From Tigriopus japonicus (lineage: Eukaryota; Arthropoda; Copepoda; Harpacticoida; Harpacticidae): a stretch of 64,000 nt of DNA. A model generated the notes under the pieces. It had not been told where the DNA came from, made no database searches, and saw only the letters and a program-made list of their open reading frames with translations. Of the stretch, positions 50,489-63,400 are shown piece by piece; position 1 is the stretch's first letter; each line of letters begins with the position of its first letter. A program made the position numbers and the translations under genes. Location of the stretch: NCBI GenBank assembly GCA_010645155.1, contig CM021312.1, positions 13,607,183-13,671,182 of the forward strand, read 5' to 3'.

Positions 50489-52007
50489 GAGACAACCTGA
50501 GAAAAAATAATGCATATTGAGTCAATATTTTATGTTCATTCATTTTAATTTTGCGTGCATACTACGAACATGTTCCTCATGCCCTGGCGTCGATTTCGAT
50601 ATGGAAAGAAATTATTATTTGAGTTTGAGTTTGAATAAATTACATTGCTTCTCAATCGCTTATGCATTTTCATTCATAATCATTGTCAAAAAGATGCAGC
50701 AAAAAAAATATGTAAGGGAAGGCTGAACGAGAATGAAACCATTTTTTAGATATCATGTATCAGAAAGAAAGGCAACTGATGGACTTCAAAGCAAAATATT
50801 GCGGCTTCAAAAGTGTCGTTTAGGTACAAAAGTATCCCATTTCTTGCCGAAATTTCAGTCGAAAGTATTTGCATTCCATCACTTGTGCCATTGCAAACAA
50901 ATATCGTAATTTTTTGTTGATTTGTTTGCGCGATAACGAGTTTTTTTTTTGTTAAAGCTTCCTTGCTCTTTCAGCGGGGAAAACATTTAATTGGTTTTGA
51001 ATTTTTTTTTGTGGCCTTTTCTTGAGTAACTTTTGGCAATTTTTGCGTGTTTTACATCGCACAAAAAAAAGTCTTTTTTTTTCGGGCTATAAATCCTACC
51101 CAAAACCATGCCACGAAAATACAGGAATTTAAAGTAAGAGAACCAATTTCCTTAAACCAAGAAAAACAAAAGAAAGAAACTGATCAATTGCGACCAACAA
51201 ATTAACAGACTAGAAAAAAGATCTGTCAAAAAAAACATGTTTCTGGCTATTTTGCCCATTTCAGCCAGAAAAAAATCTCTTTGTTGAGATGTTTTTTTGA
51301 GATGAATCTCGTTGTTTTACTGGTTTAAACCAAAAATGATGTTAGAGCAAAGAAGCACTCTTTTCTTCTCTTATTCATCTTTTTCCATTCTTTCCTATTC
51401 TACCGCCCAAAAATGAATCCAGATTGATTAAAATGTTTAACAAATTGCTTTAAGCATTCATAAAATGAATATATAGGTAAAGTGGAAGGAAAAAACCGGA
51501 AACTTCAAAAAACATGACTCTGATTTTGAGAAGAAACAAAGCCAGTTTCAATTTTTTCCCCTACAAAAATTAACATTTTCTCAGAAAAAATAAGTTTCAG
51601 GGTTATGTGTTCATGAATCAAATAAGTATGGTGAACACCTATCCCGGTTAATTACGATTCCCTAAAACCCCCACTGTGAATAAATGCATCCTCTCATCTC
51701 AGCTTTTTTCTTATCCAATATTATCCAAATTTTCCTACTCAACGCCAAGTAAAAAAGCCAAATCTACACTTCTTAGTAGTATCACAATAAGCTGTTAAAG
51801 ATGGTACTATAGAAATAGATAAGATGTTAATGTCAAAAACAAAGATTGCCGGCGTCTTCTGGACACTTGTGCAAAATCAATTTCCTCACAAAAAGATGCC
51901 AAACTATAAAGATGAGATTGACTCTCTAGGGATTATCAGTTGTTCCATCGTCATATTACTCATCTCAACATTTTCTTACCACCTTCAACAGTTTTACTGT
52001 CTTTTAG
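50489..52007. other. Period 3' UTR and AT-rich spacer
   Basis: After the period poly(A) signal the sequence is A/T homopolymer-rich. The first exon of the next gene (start codon and beginning of its signal peptide) should lie somewhere here or in the 3' part of this spacer, but I could not identify it. Confidence 0.5.
50634..50639 (+). terminator. Poly(A) signal of period
   Basis: AATAAA about 145 bp after the period stop codon. Confidence 0.6.
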
Positions 52008-52358
52008 AGAGCAATCATACAATCCACAGTTTTCTTCGGTCTCGTTTTAATCTTGGCTCTCTTCAACAAAGAAGTCGATAGCAAACGAGAAGACATTGAT
52101 CGGTTTGAAAACAATATATTGAATCGCGACACTGATGATGTTGTTTTGACCATTGAGCCCTCTGGCGATGATCGCGGAAACGATGAAATCTCTGGTGAGG
52201 GTATTTTGACCATTGATCCTCCCACTTATGGGTCTGGTGTTGATCGTGAGATGGAAGATCCTTCTGGTGATGGTGTTTGGTTAGTGGATCCACCAGTTAA
52301 TTTTTCTGGTGATGATGCATCAGGAGATTCTGCTTTGAATGAAGATTTACTGAAGTAA
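52008..52358 (+). CDS. Small acidic secreted protein with Ser-Gly motifs, last exon
   Basis: Acceptor TCTTTTAG opens an exon reading RAIIQSTVFFGLVLILALF, a hydrophobic signal or anchor segment, followed by a dibasic site (SKRED) and a strongly acidic tail of about 90 residues. Three imperfect repeats are visible around LTIEPSGDD, LTIDPPTYGSG and WLVDPPVNFSGDD, interspersed with SGEG, SGDG and SGDS. Ser-Gly next to acidic residues is the classic site for chondroitin/heparan sulfate chains, so a small proteoglycan core is a reasonable guess. The initiating exon is missing. AATAAA follows 93 bp after the stop. No orthologue recognised. Confidence 0.6.
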   Translation, partial: RAIIQSTVFFGLVLILALFNKEVDSKREDIDRFENNILNRDTDDVVLTIEPSGDDRGNDEISGEGILTIDPPTYGSGVDREMEDPSGDGVWLVDPPVNFSGDDASGDSALNEDLLK

Positions 52359-52450
52359 TGAAATTGGCTGACTTCCTAACAATGAGAAATATTTGATGTA
52401 TAACTTTGCTATGTGTTTATATTTCATGTGCCTTTGCATTTTTGGGGGGA

Positions 52451-52456
52451 AATAAA
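52451..52456 (+). terminator. Poly(A) signal of the acidic secreted protein gene
   Basis: AATAAA 93 bp after the stop, followed by a T/G-rich stretch (TTTTTATTGTTG). Confidence 0.6.
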
Positions 52457-55400
52457 CTTTTTATTGTTGCCTTGGATGTTCCAAAGTGTAACCATGGACC
52501 TGTGATGTAATTGTCATTTTATCCAAAGCTTTTGAGGTCATAATAAGGCCAATAATGATTAATTTTTTAGGATATTGTGCCTTTACTTCAGTTCAATTTG
52601 TGGTTCAAGTATTTCTTGTTCGAACTAGCTAAAAGTTCCTGCACATGAAATTCATAATTAAAACAAGATGGAAAGGAAAAGAGGAAAGACAAGGGTTAAA
52701 ACTTCTATTAGATTTAACTCTTTGTAAAAATGAGGAGGGGACGAATTTGGACTTGAAAAATAGATCAAACGATTTTTTTTGCAAAATTTAACAAAATTCA
52801 AGTTTTTGAGCTTTTGAGAGAAATTTTCAATTTCTTAATATGTTTATGGAAAAATGAGACCATTTTTTTCGGATGCTAGAGATTGCAAAATTGATTACTT
52901 TAAATCCACGGAATTTGGTAATGGTAACGATGTGAGGTCCGGACGAAAAAACAACAAAGGAGTGTTGCCAGATATTACAAAATCAGTAGTTTCAAGTTAA
53001 ATAATGGCAAATGCCATTATTTGTATTTATCAACAGAAAACACTTACATTTAATTTTAAATATGTTCCATTTCAAAACAGAAAGAAAAACGTCTTAAGAT
53101 ATTGCCCAAAGGAAAATTTTCACTCCTCAAACAAGCATTTTTGATCTGAAATTCATTCTTGCATGTAAAGTATTCTATGTTGAACATCTGAATTACTTTA
53201 AATTGTTACTACTTAGGTTTTCAAATTTGTTTGCTGAAATGCCAAAGCGTGACAGAAACAATTTGCTTCTATGTAGCCGAATCTGACCCACTTTTTGGGC
53301 ATGATTCGTTCGTAAAGTTCTGGTGTCACTGGTTTGCTCTTTCGACCGGACCTCTCATCGTCACTATTACCCGGAATTTAACAACAAACGTCATAGAAAC
53401 AACTACTGGGTGTTTCAAAAGAAACAGAACACCTGATTATCGCTATCGTTATAGTTCGTGATTTAAAGCATATATTAACCTCACTTTTACTCGATATGAT
53501 TGGCCAAACTCTTGGCTTGAAGAGTCAGAAAAGGAATTTCACCTTAGTTGAATCTTTAAGCGATGACGATTTTTCCCGTTAAGGGACTTTTTTTAAAACA
53601 GAGTGTTGTGCCTGACTTTTTTCTCCCTTCCAAAATTTGGCTCCAATCAAAAATAGGGCGACAAAAAAGGGAATAAAATCATATCTGTCTTAAGAATTGT
53701 TAAGTGCCACATCTTTTTGAGTTTCAGCCATTTTTGTGAGATCAACGATTTCCGAGTTACGGAAATGGTTTCCCGTTGTGTTTCGTATGAATCACCCGGT
53801 AAAACAAAAGTTTTTACAAATTGTGGTGGGGTTATATATAGATTAAGGCTCTTTTTCCAATTTCAGGGCTGTTACTCCTGACGAACCAAATATGGCGTAT
53901 TTGAACAATAAGTTTACGAATGTGTCAGACAAATTCATGTTACTCATTTCATTCGAGAGATTATTATTGTCATGTCTTGTGAAACATCTGAAGCCAAACA
54001 GACGTGTGAATGTCGAACAAACATTGACTTGGAGCCCTAATTATTCCTTAAGATACTGAAAACGTGAATAAAAGGATAAAAAGGTAAACAAACGTCATCT
54101 GTGAGCCTAATAGGCTAGAAAAAAGTATACTTAGAACTGCTTGCCCAGTAATTCTAACTCTTACTTAAAACTCGAGTCTTTGATAGTGCAGTTTATTTTT
54201 ACGAGCGGATTATGAGACTGAATTTGAATTCCCGTCAAAAGGGGTTGATCTCAAAACATATTAGGGGATTAACAAGTTGGATCAAAGAAAAATAGAATAA
54301 CGTTTTTTATGCTTTGATGTTTTGATTCGTCAAAAATGTCATCAAAATCGCTAATTGGTCAACAAATTTTCGAAAGCTGTCCAGTTTTATTGTATCCATA
54401 CAAAGTTGTCAACCTAGAAAGGAAAAATAATAGATGGTGAAAGCAAATTGAATTGACCAATTGCCATTTCAACCAAACAGCTGAATAAGGTGTTTTTATG
54501 TGATAAAGTCATTTAGGGTATTGAGCCCAAAAAAACTGACAAATATAGAAACAATGTTTTGCCACAAATAAAGGGTGGGAAGTTATTTGTACGCATGAAA
54601 AATATTTTTTTTTACGTAAAAGGGCATTTTTGTGAGAAAAAGAATCAATATATCATGTATATTTGTGGTAAAAAACACATATTTTGACATTGTTGGAGAT
54701 ATTTCCCCCTTCCCCTGATTGCTAATTTGGAGGAAAAATATCAGTTTAGACTAGATTAGATTTTTGGGGCAAATTTGACTACTTTTTATCCCATACACAC
54801 AAGCTCGAAGTCATAGTTTTCAAAAATTCAATAGTCTTCCTACACGACACACGATGCATTGGTGAAAATATTTAAAATGTTCTGTCACTCAGTTGTAGAG
54901 AGTAGAAGGGTATTCATGCAGATTTCTCTTTCCAAATTAGGAAATGAAAACATAAGCTCATATGTTTTGTCTGCACCAAAGCATGTTGCAAGCATGCTAT
55001 TTTTGACTTCATGGGTATTTTAAGCCTGCTGGAACATTTTGTAATAAAATTTTGGGTTAAAAACCATTATGAAGAAGCTGCCATAAATATAGTGTCGTTT
55101 TAAAAGCAGGAAATTGTTAAAGAGACTTAAAAAGAGTGAAAGTTAATTGATGAAGAATGCTTCAGGCATGCATCTCCAAACACAAAACAAATGACCTATG
55201 ACTCCAAACACAAAACATATGACCTATGACTCCAAACACAAAACATATGACCTATGCATTGGTCAATTATGGCCTCATCGTCACTAGTATGCTCACCAAC
55301 ATCACAGACACTTACTTGATATTTTTTCACCAAGGCAATTGTCATTAACATCTACCTATTTACATAGATTGTGAGTTTAAGGTGTGTTTACATCCTACAT

Positions 55401-56076
55401 AAATGTAATGATAATGTGATGATCATAAGATGACAAAATTGGGAGCCTTTTTGCTATGATTCCTTCCAAGATTGGTTTTTGGGGGAAATATGTTAGATTA
55501 GATCGTCTTCACGTTAAAAAAGATTAGAAAAAAAATTCATTAAAATGCAAAAAATAAGATACTAATAAAAGCTATTAAAAAGCACGTATTTCCCACTTTT
55601 TACATCATACAACTCCATTTTGACCACATATAATGTGCTTTTTTGACCTTCATTGAACCGAATTTTGACAAGAACTTTTCAGCCCTCAACTCAGAAATAA
55701 AATTGATGGTACGAGTATAAAATCTTTTTTAAATAATAAAAATAAATTTTTAATGCCTAAATTAGTGAACATGTTTTTGCTTTGTTTAGAGGCAAAATCA
55801 AACAAAACATAAATCTTTCGAAATTCAAATACTTTATTTTCATACCATTTTGAATGTTTTACCACCCAAATAAAATGTTTAAGTTGGAGGTAAAATTATC
55901 TCAATTACATCTAACTCCATATACTCTTTTTATTTTTTTATTTGAATCTTATGATCAGGTTTTTAGGACAAGATGTTGGGGTTGCTGAAATTGTATGGAA
56001 ATTAAATTCACGAAATACAAAAATTTCATGTGATTCAGTATTGTTGCAATTTGTTTTCATTAGCCGATTCGTTTCT
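52457..56076. other. AT-rich spacer, no gene supported
   Basis: Only short unsupported open frames. It includes a three-copy 28-bp tandem repeat at 55174-55257. Confidence 0.5.
55174..55257. repeat. 28-bp tandem repeat, three copies
   Basis: Unit CTCCAAACACAAAACATATG followed by ACCTATGA. The first copy differs by one base (AAATG) and the third ends at TATGC. Confidence 0.85.
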
Positions 56077-58998
56077 TTAAAATAAACGTATTTCAGCTTG
56101 TTTCATTAGGCTTTCATAATTTTCCCACATATCCAATTGGAACAAAATGCTCTTAACCTTAAAATTGTTGAAAAGTAGCTGGAGATTTGGCAAGAGATAA
56201 AAGAGAATAAAGGTACTGAAATTAACAGTAAAATTCTCAAGCGTTAAAAGGAGCAAACATAAAAAACATACAATGAAAGCTTGTGCAAAAATCCATAAAT
56301 ACAACATCTATAAAGAGAAAACCGACGCCAAAGTCAAAAGACCATTCCTTGAATTCTGATATGACAAGAAGAACAATGTTTCAAATGACTTTTTGAGCTT
56401 GGATTCCTAGAACCTAAACTTATTTCATACAATAAATTTCAGGTTGTTCGTCCAAAAATTGCCTAGGTGTGTACTTGGGTATTTCTATCAAGGCTTAAAA
56501 AGTCATGAGAAACAGTATTAGGACCTTTGTATACTTACTTAATTCGGCCCTGAGAGTCACAGAAAACATGACGGCAACATTCAGACAGGATTGTGATTTG
56601 CCGATTGCAATGATATTCATTGGCACCAAATTTGCAGCTGCAGTATGGTTTAGCTTCACAAATGAAGGGAAGTTTGAAGCCACAATTCTGATTAGTCAAA
56701 GTGAGATTGTGCCCAAAAATAGAAACACATTTTCTCGTACTTGGAAACCAAATCCCATTATTACTGGATCGACTGGATTCTTGAACATCTGAAAGAGAAA
56801 AAAAAGACAGTTTAGCTTTGCTAAAAGATACATTTTCACTTGGTGTGTCGAGATTGAAAAGGCAGGAGTTTTCCAGATTTTTTTTGTCTTTACAATTTGC
56901 TCTTTGCCTTTTATTCTTTGTTATCATTAGGACCCGGAAATAAATTTTTCAAAATATAAAAAATGAAAAATATTTATCCGTTTCTCCTCGATTTTTAAAA
57001 TATTTTGGCTCTTTCAAAGAAAAAATAAATGTTTTCTCGAATATATGAGTCAAAAAGAATATTTCAGGCAAAATAGAGGAAAATAAATGAATGAATGACC
57101 AAAGTTCTAAAATACAAAAAAACTCTACAAAATGGCACTTGTCCTGAGATTAGGCATTCACAACCAAAACTACTTTCATACACGAAAAACAGCGCCAACT
57201 ATGGAGGAAAATTGAACGGGTTATTTTAAATCACTTACATGTCAAATTTGCCTCCAAACGCGGCCGAATGCATCGAATTCCCCAAAATCAAATTCGTAAA
57301 ATCGGTGTACACAGACAGAAATACCAAATATTAGCATTTTCAAAAAAAATGTTTCCTCAACATCCGGCTTTTTTTTAAATATTTAGGGCTTTTGAAAAAA
57401 ATGTAAATGGGACATTTTGTCACTTTTTGTATAAATATTTTTCCAGGCCCTAGTCATCATCTTGAAAGAATTGTCAAAAATTTGATAAAATACAATGATT
57501 AATCCAAAGATGCTAAAGGGATGCTTGTCTTAAAACGCTTGACTTTCGGGAACCTTGAAACACAAAACAAGTCTTGAATTCAATGTCATTCAATGTCTGC
57601 CCATACATCTAATTTCTTTACACTCCAACTCATTTGTACACCAAAAATAGAATAAATGATAGATAATTCATCAATCTTCAATCTGTGTACACAAACATGA
57701 GGATTTCAAAACAAATTCATACTCATTCATCGAAAATTTTAATGCAAGCTTACAAATTCACTAATAGAGGGCACTAATGTAGTATTCGCGTCCCTTTTCC
57801 ATGCCATCTGTCAATGGAAATGTAAGCTATGGTTAAATTATTCTATTAGTTTATCGTTAATTTTGGTCGTTACAATAAACCCTGCAAAGAATGTCAGCTT
57901 GGACGCCCTGATCAGCGCCTCTTATAGTCAAATCAAAACATAGTGCTCAACTGATGGAGTGGTATTAATGCCACCCTTTCGCAAAAATTCAGGATTATGT
58001 TATCAGAATTGTAAATTTGTGGGAAATTTTGCTGTGTAGAATATTTGTAATATTTTACCTAAGGATGGCATTACAAATAACCATTTGGCAACTATGTTTC
58101 AATTTGTCCACAAAAGCACTGATCAGGGCATATAAGCTGACATTTTTGCAGGGTTCATTGTTTTGAGTTTGGCCATATTTTTATTTTTACCTCATTTTTC
58201 AAAACGTTTTTTCAACTGAAAAACCAAACATTAAAAAAAAATTCAGTGGATTACCAATCTCTGGGGGAATTTTGGCGAATCCATTCCAAAAGCATTGTCA
58301 ATGTGTCCTTATGTATATAGCGAATCTTACCATTGTATAGAGGACTCTTAACAGATCCAATCCACCAAGATGCAAACTTGTGATACCAAATTGGAATCTG
58401 GTTTCCAGAAACATGTCCAATAGCTTGGAAAGTGAATTCAAATTCCCTATCTGAGCTTGGTTCCCATAAGTTTCCACCTCTTCGAATGCAGAGAGTTTGG
58501 GCTGATGGCCAATCTTCACCACAAAAGTGGAACGATATGCGCTTTTGCTTATAGGAAATGATTTTAATTGGAGCAATGTCTGTAAAATTCAAAAAGGATT
58601 TTAAAATTTGGTTTGAATGTGCAATTCAAAGACCTGCTTTAAACACTCTACAAGTTGATTTGTGAAAAGCAACAACAAACCATGGCTGCAACTCATTAAT
58701 GCCACCTATGTTGATCAAAATGTATGTAGATCAAAAAGATATGGAGATATCGATTCTTTAATAACAGAGCACGTAACCAGTAACCACATCATCTGTAACT
58801 CATGATTGAAACCATGTACCATGTAACATGAACCTCACTTTCAATGCATATGATTTGCCAAACGCTGCTTGTATTTTTATGGGCATAAAACTTGTTAAAT
58901 ACGGAAAAAATGTTTTACCTACCTGAGCAAGGACCCAGATCGAAGGGAAATGAGGATCCATCGACTTTTGGTGGTTTAGTTATTTGCGTAGGCCATGA
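56077..58998 (-). CDS. C-type lectin-domain protein, incomplete exon set
   Basis: Minus-strand exons: 58998-58923, 58579-58255, [one unfound], 56788-56539, 56215-56077 (stop). The second exon carries the start of a C-type lectin fold (FHFCGEDWPSAQTLCIRRGG, then FASWWIGS). The exon at 56788 carries its end (RKCVSIFG, QNCGFKLPFICE), followed by a cysteine-rich tail (PYCSCKFGANEYHC, SECCRHVFC). Exon 58255 leaves in phase 2 while 56788 is entered in phase 1, and a direct join would create a stop, so a small exon is missing between them or one junction is wrong. The first exon may extend upstream, since its frame stays open to an ATG at 59106. The last exon is weakly supported. Calcium-binding residues (EPN/QPD, WND) are not seen, so sugar binding is doubtful. 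Probably an extracellular recognition protein. Confidence 0.6.
56928..57452. mobile_element. hAT-like element (525 bp), slightly decayed target duplication
   Basis: Flanked by GTTATCAT (56920-56927) and GTCATCAT (57453-57460), 7 of 8 matching. Ends are TAGGACCCGGAAA and TAGGGCCTGGAAA (read inward). It lies in an intron of the lectin gene. No ORF. Confidence 0.7.
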
Positions 58999-59317
58999 CT
59001 GAAAATGAGAGTGATTGATAAAAGGTGAAATTTTGGTTAAAAAGTTGGTTCGAATTTTAGCAAAGCCATCGAAATCGAAAACAGAACTGAGATGGGACAA
59101 GGCCAATGAATTATGGAATTTGGGAGAAAATTAGATAGGTCCTAAAAACTTTCAATATCAATTTGAAAATAAAAAAGAAAGTATACATGAATTCGTCGCC
59201 GTATTTTGGATTTTTTTGGAAAATTCAAAAAGGATTGGAAATTGCAGTTGTTGTTTTTTTAAACGATTTTAATTACCAAAAAAATAGGTTGTTCCTAACC
59301 AACGTCTTTTGATCAAC

Positions 59318-59598
59318 TTAACAATGTTGTTGTTGCTGACCAACAATACTCTGATAAGTTTTCTCGAGGTTTGATTGTAGCAGAAATAAGGAATAATAGG
59401 GTCTGCCGTTCGAAACCAGATCAAAAATTGACAAATTACGCAGCATGAATGTTTGTATTAAAACACTAAAAACATTTTCAACAATATTTTTCCACTCATT
59501 TGTTGTTTTTGCTTGTTGAAATGACTTAATATTTGGCACGAACTCGATCAGATTTTCTATCAAGTAACTTTCAAGGATTGCATATTTGGTCCGGCAAT
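59318..59598 (-). CDS. Candidate terminal exon of an unrecognised gene
   Basis: Acceptor TGTAATTTCAG followed by an open frame of 92 codons to a stop, entered in phase 1. It reads CRTKYAILESYLIENLIEF and continues with a helical, Leu/Phe-rich region ending QQQQHC. The end segment (SLFLLQSNLEKTYQSIV) loosely resembles the last exon of the lectin gene just downstream (SILFQLDMWENYESLM), so this may be the tail of a tandem paralogue or an upstream exon of the same gene. No domain recognised. Confidence 0.3.
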
Positions 59599-60462
59599 CT
59601 GAAATTACACATCATCAATAGAGTTGTCAGAAAAGTTCACGAAAATGGTAAAGAGTGCTAAAAAGTGCGCAAACATTTTTTTTTAACTCACCAATGAGGG
59701 TCGTAAAGCAAGACACTTTGGGCATATTAAGATCATTTTAACTCGTAATTTAGAAAGATTAGAGTTCCTTGAGAGATAGTTTTGGTACATATTTAAGAAG
59801 GATCAGCGTTGCTAGAGATTTTTATTTTTCAAATGATGATGTAAAAAAGTTCATTTCCAAGAAAAAGTTGAAATTGTGCAAAACGTGCACATTATATGTT
59901 TTGCAAGTTCCGGACAACTCTAATATCAAATTCATCACTAAGAGAACACTATGTATCATTCTTTATTGAGGTCATGAACATTGGCTGATGAAAGTGTACG
60001 TTTTGATGTATTTTTTTCTTAAACATTCCGTTGTTTTTGTTTGCCCTTTTAATAACGTTGCCTTTGTATTTTGTGGGATCAATTTTTATTAAAACATTAC
60101 TCGAAATCACTTACATAGGTTTTGGCCCAAGACAAGGTCAGAATCAAACCAAAAACTGCTATGAAAAGATGCACTCTCATGTCGATACCAAATTAGATAG
60201 CCATGGTTTCAGAACATCCAATCCTTATATATGGGCATCAATAGAAAATGAGAAGTCAAAATATGCCTATTTCTTTTGTCAATAAAAAGTTATTTGATGT
60301 TGCGGGGTGCCAGCTTATCTTATCTTGAGGTGACATGAAATGATTTGCTAAATCTAATTTACGACATTTGAACACCTGATTAGGCATCAAGTGTAAAAGT
60401 TGATATCACATTCTTTCTCAAATTGCTAGCCTTCTCAACATATGAGTTTGTAAGCGTAAAAA

Positions 60463-63400
60463 ATGAGTGCATCTGCAATTATGAGGAAGATATCCTTCCA
60501 TCGCAAATCAGGACACCATGAGCAATCCAAACACGATGGAGGTGCTGGAGATAAACCTGAAGAGCTCAAAACTTTTGACAAGACAAACGGTAAGAGAAAT
60601 AACGTCAGGTATTTGGTGAAGTAATCCTAAAAAAGAACGCTCATGTTTGATCAATAAATAAGACATCCTTAGTTTTTTGTGGGACAATGGCTCAAAAAAT
60701 GGTAGCATGAATGAATACAACATGTAACTATGTAGGGGTGGTTCAAGATAAACCTGGTCTTATTTTCTGTCTAAGTAATGAAACAAGATTTGTCTGTTTC
60801 AAATTTGCTGTCCTTTAGATTTTCAAACAAATGCCCAAGAGGTGATCCACTGATGTCGTTTGACAAATTGCAAATACTCTTTCATAATCAACCCATTGTT
60901 CAAAGACTGGATTGAACCAACCCTGAAAGTATGTTTAATTTCACTACTGATGTAATCAAAACGAATAAGACAGCCTGACTCACAGATTTCATTGAAAAGT
61001 TTAATCAAAGGTTACAAAAATGGCCACTAGATGGAGGCAAAACAGGGGCAAAGTCTCTTGATTTCAGAGCTTTCCTCAACTTACACTTGCTACCATAATT
61101 GCATCTTCCATCTTAAAGAAGATTTTTTTCTGATGATAGTTTTTCACGCAAATCAGTAAAATAATCCGCGGGATTTTTTTTTTTGAAAAATAACAGACAC
61201 TATTTCTTCCTCGTATATTTGATGTTGCACGTAAGTCACCGTAAGTTTTGGTTGGTAAGCGCCAAAAAGGTACCCAAGCTTTTCATTATTGATCAGTAGG
61301 GCTAGGGAAATTTTTTTTTTACATTAAAAATATTTTTTTACCTTTTTTCCAATTTTACGTAAATATAATATTTTAATTCTATTTGACATTTTTTGGAAAA
61401 TTTCAACATTTTCTTAACATTTTTTGTACTTTTTGCTCAAAAATGTCATCCCAAAACCGGTTCTGAGGGACCAATTAATCTAATGAAGGCTTGAAATTTC
61501 CCGCCAAAATTTCCCACTAAAATTGTCATTGTTCAACTTCACATTTTACGATGCCAATTAATTAAAATCTTTGGAAAGGGGAAAAAGTGCCCTTAAAGTT
61601 TCTTTTTGTCAAAAAGTTGTGAAAATGTTCAAATCAGAAACTTTGTGACCCTTGTTTCCGCGATTGTTTTACGTGGGCTAAATAGCTATGTGTAGAGTGA
61701 AGCGTGTTTTAAGTTGGCACTGTTGCCATTATTTACTCAGACTTTAATATCTATTGCCTTTCAAAGGGTCTGAATGTGCTATCTGACTTATAACATAAAC
61801 TGTTTTGACGTCTTGCTTATAAAAACACCCCGCTATGTGAAGCGCAACCTCCAGTTTTTTTAAGCTAGAGCTTTGACGGCATTATTTCCTTCAGATGTCT
61901 GGTCACACTGTGTTAAGTAGTCTTCTCAAGTTCTCCACACATCTAGTCCCATTTCACACACATTTCGTTGACTTTTTTGCCCTAATTTTCAAAACAAAAT
62001 TGCTCTTTTTGCTCTAAATTTCAACATTTTTTGCCCTTTTTGCCCTATATTTCAACATTTTTGGCCCTTTTTCCTGACATTTTAATGACATTTTTTGGAC
62101 GTTTTTCCAACATTTTTTCCCGGGCCCTATTGATCAGTTCTGCTCTGCTCAGAATTCACTTCTTTGTTCTAATGAAATTTGATAGCTTTGTGTTGCACAT
62201 TATTATTAGTTTTCTGAAAAAGATCTGGACAGACAATTAGTCTGACGCCTTTAATACTTCAAGCTCACTTGAGTTTGATGATGGACAGAAAGCGCTTTCG
62301 GCCGAAATTTCGGTTTCGGTTTCGGTTATGCCAACCAAAACCGAAAGCAGACATGCACTATAAGGGATGGAGTTTGACAACAAAATCAAAAAGTTTTTCG
62401 TCCAAAAACCTCTGAAATTTAAGTTTCCCGATTTTTCAAAATTTACGACTTTCCAACATCGAACACATGAGCAATTCAATTTTTAAGGTGGACTTTGCAT
62501 TTATACAATTTTGTAGTCAGCTGATTTCGGTTTCGGTTAAGCCCTCTTTTGGCTGAAACTTTCGGTTTCGGTTAAGCCAGCTTTCTCTCGAGAGCCATTC
62601 GTACTACATAATCTGTGATCAATAAATTGTGGGCCCTTGAACCTTCCAGCATCTGTTTGGTGGGCCCAAGACAAATTTGTTGGGCCTTGACCCAAAAGAG
62701 TTTGCTGACCCCTGCTTTAGGGGGTTTCAGCTTGTACAAAGGGGTCAAAGTTGTTCCAAGAATTCTTTGATAAACAACTATTTCTCATATTTATTTTCAT
62801 TTGATGTACTAATTTGCCCAATGTTTTTGACAGACTATCACAGAACAATTTATTTTACAACTTTGTCTATGAGAATGAAGATGGACAAAGTGGGCAAGGG
62901 TTTTCAAAAACAGGTCATTTTCACAATTAGATTAAAAAAATATCTAGGACTAAAGCACTTAAATAAGAATAAATAGTAATAATAATAATAAATAACAAAA
63001 CTAATAACCATAATAAGAATATAATAAGAACTCAGAAGTTAGAAATATTATGAAATATTAAGATTCTTTGCAGCTAACCAAAGTATGAATTCTGTACATC
63101 ACCTCTCTAAATTTAGAATGAATCTCAATAAAAGCACAAACATTGTGTTGAAAAAAATGTGAAATTTGACACTTTTTACTGCTGCAGTCAAAATTGGATC
63201 AAGAATGACTCTTGATGTAAGAAAACTCTTGCCGCAACAAAAAAGAGCATTTATTAAATAATGTTACTTGGTTTAGAAAAGCTTCAGATATAAGGAAAAA
63301 CTCAGATATTCGATGTAGCCTTGAAAGCATTTCGTGAAGAAAAGCCAAAAAATGGAAAAAAATCATGCTCTTAGTCTTTTTTATTCCTCTCCATAACCCT

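Noticed and set aside
53231..53461. 76-codon plus-strand ORF in the 52-56 kb spacer
   Set aside because: No signal peptide, domain or splice context; treated as chance.
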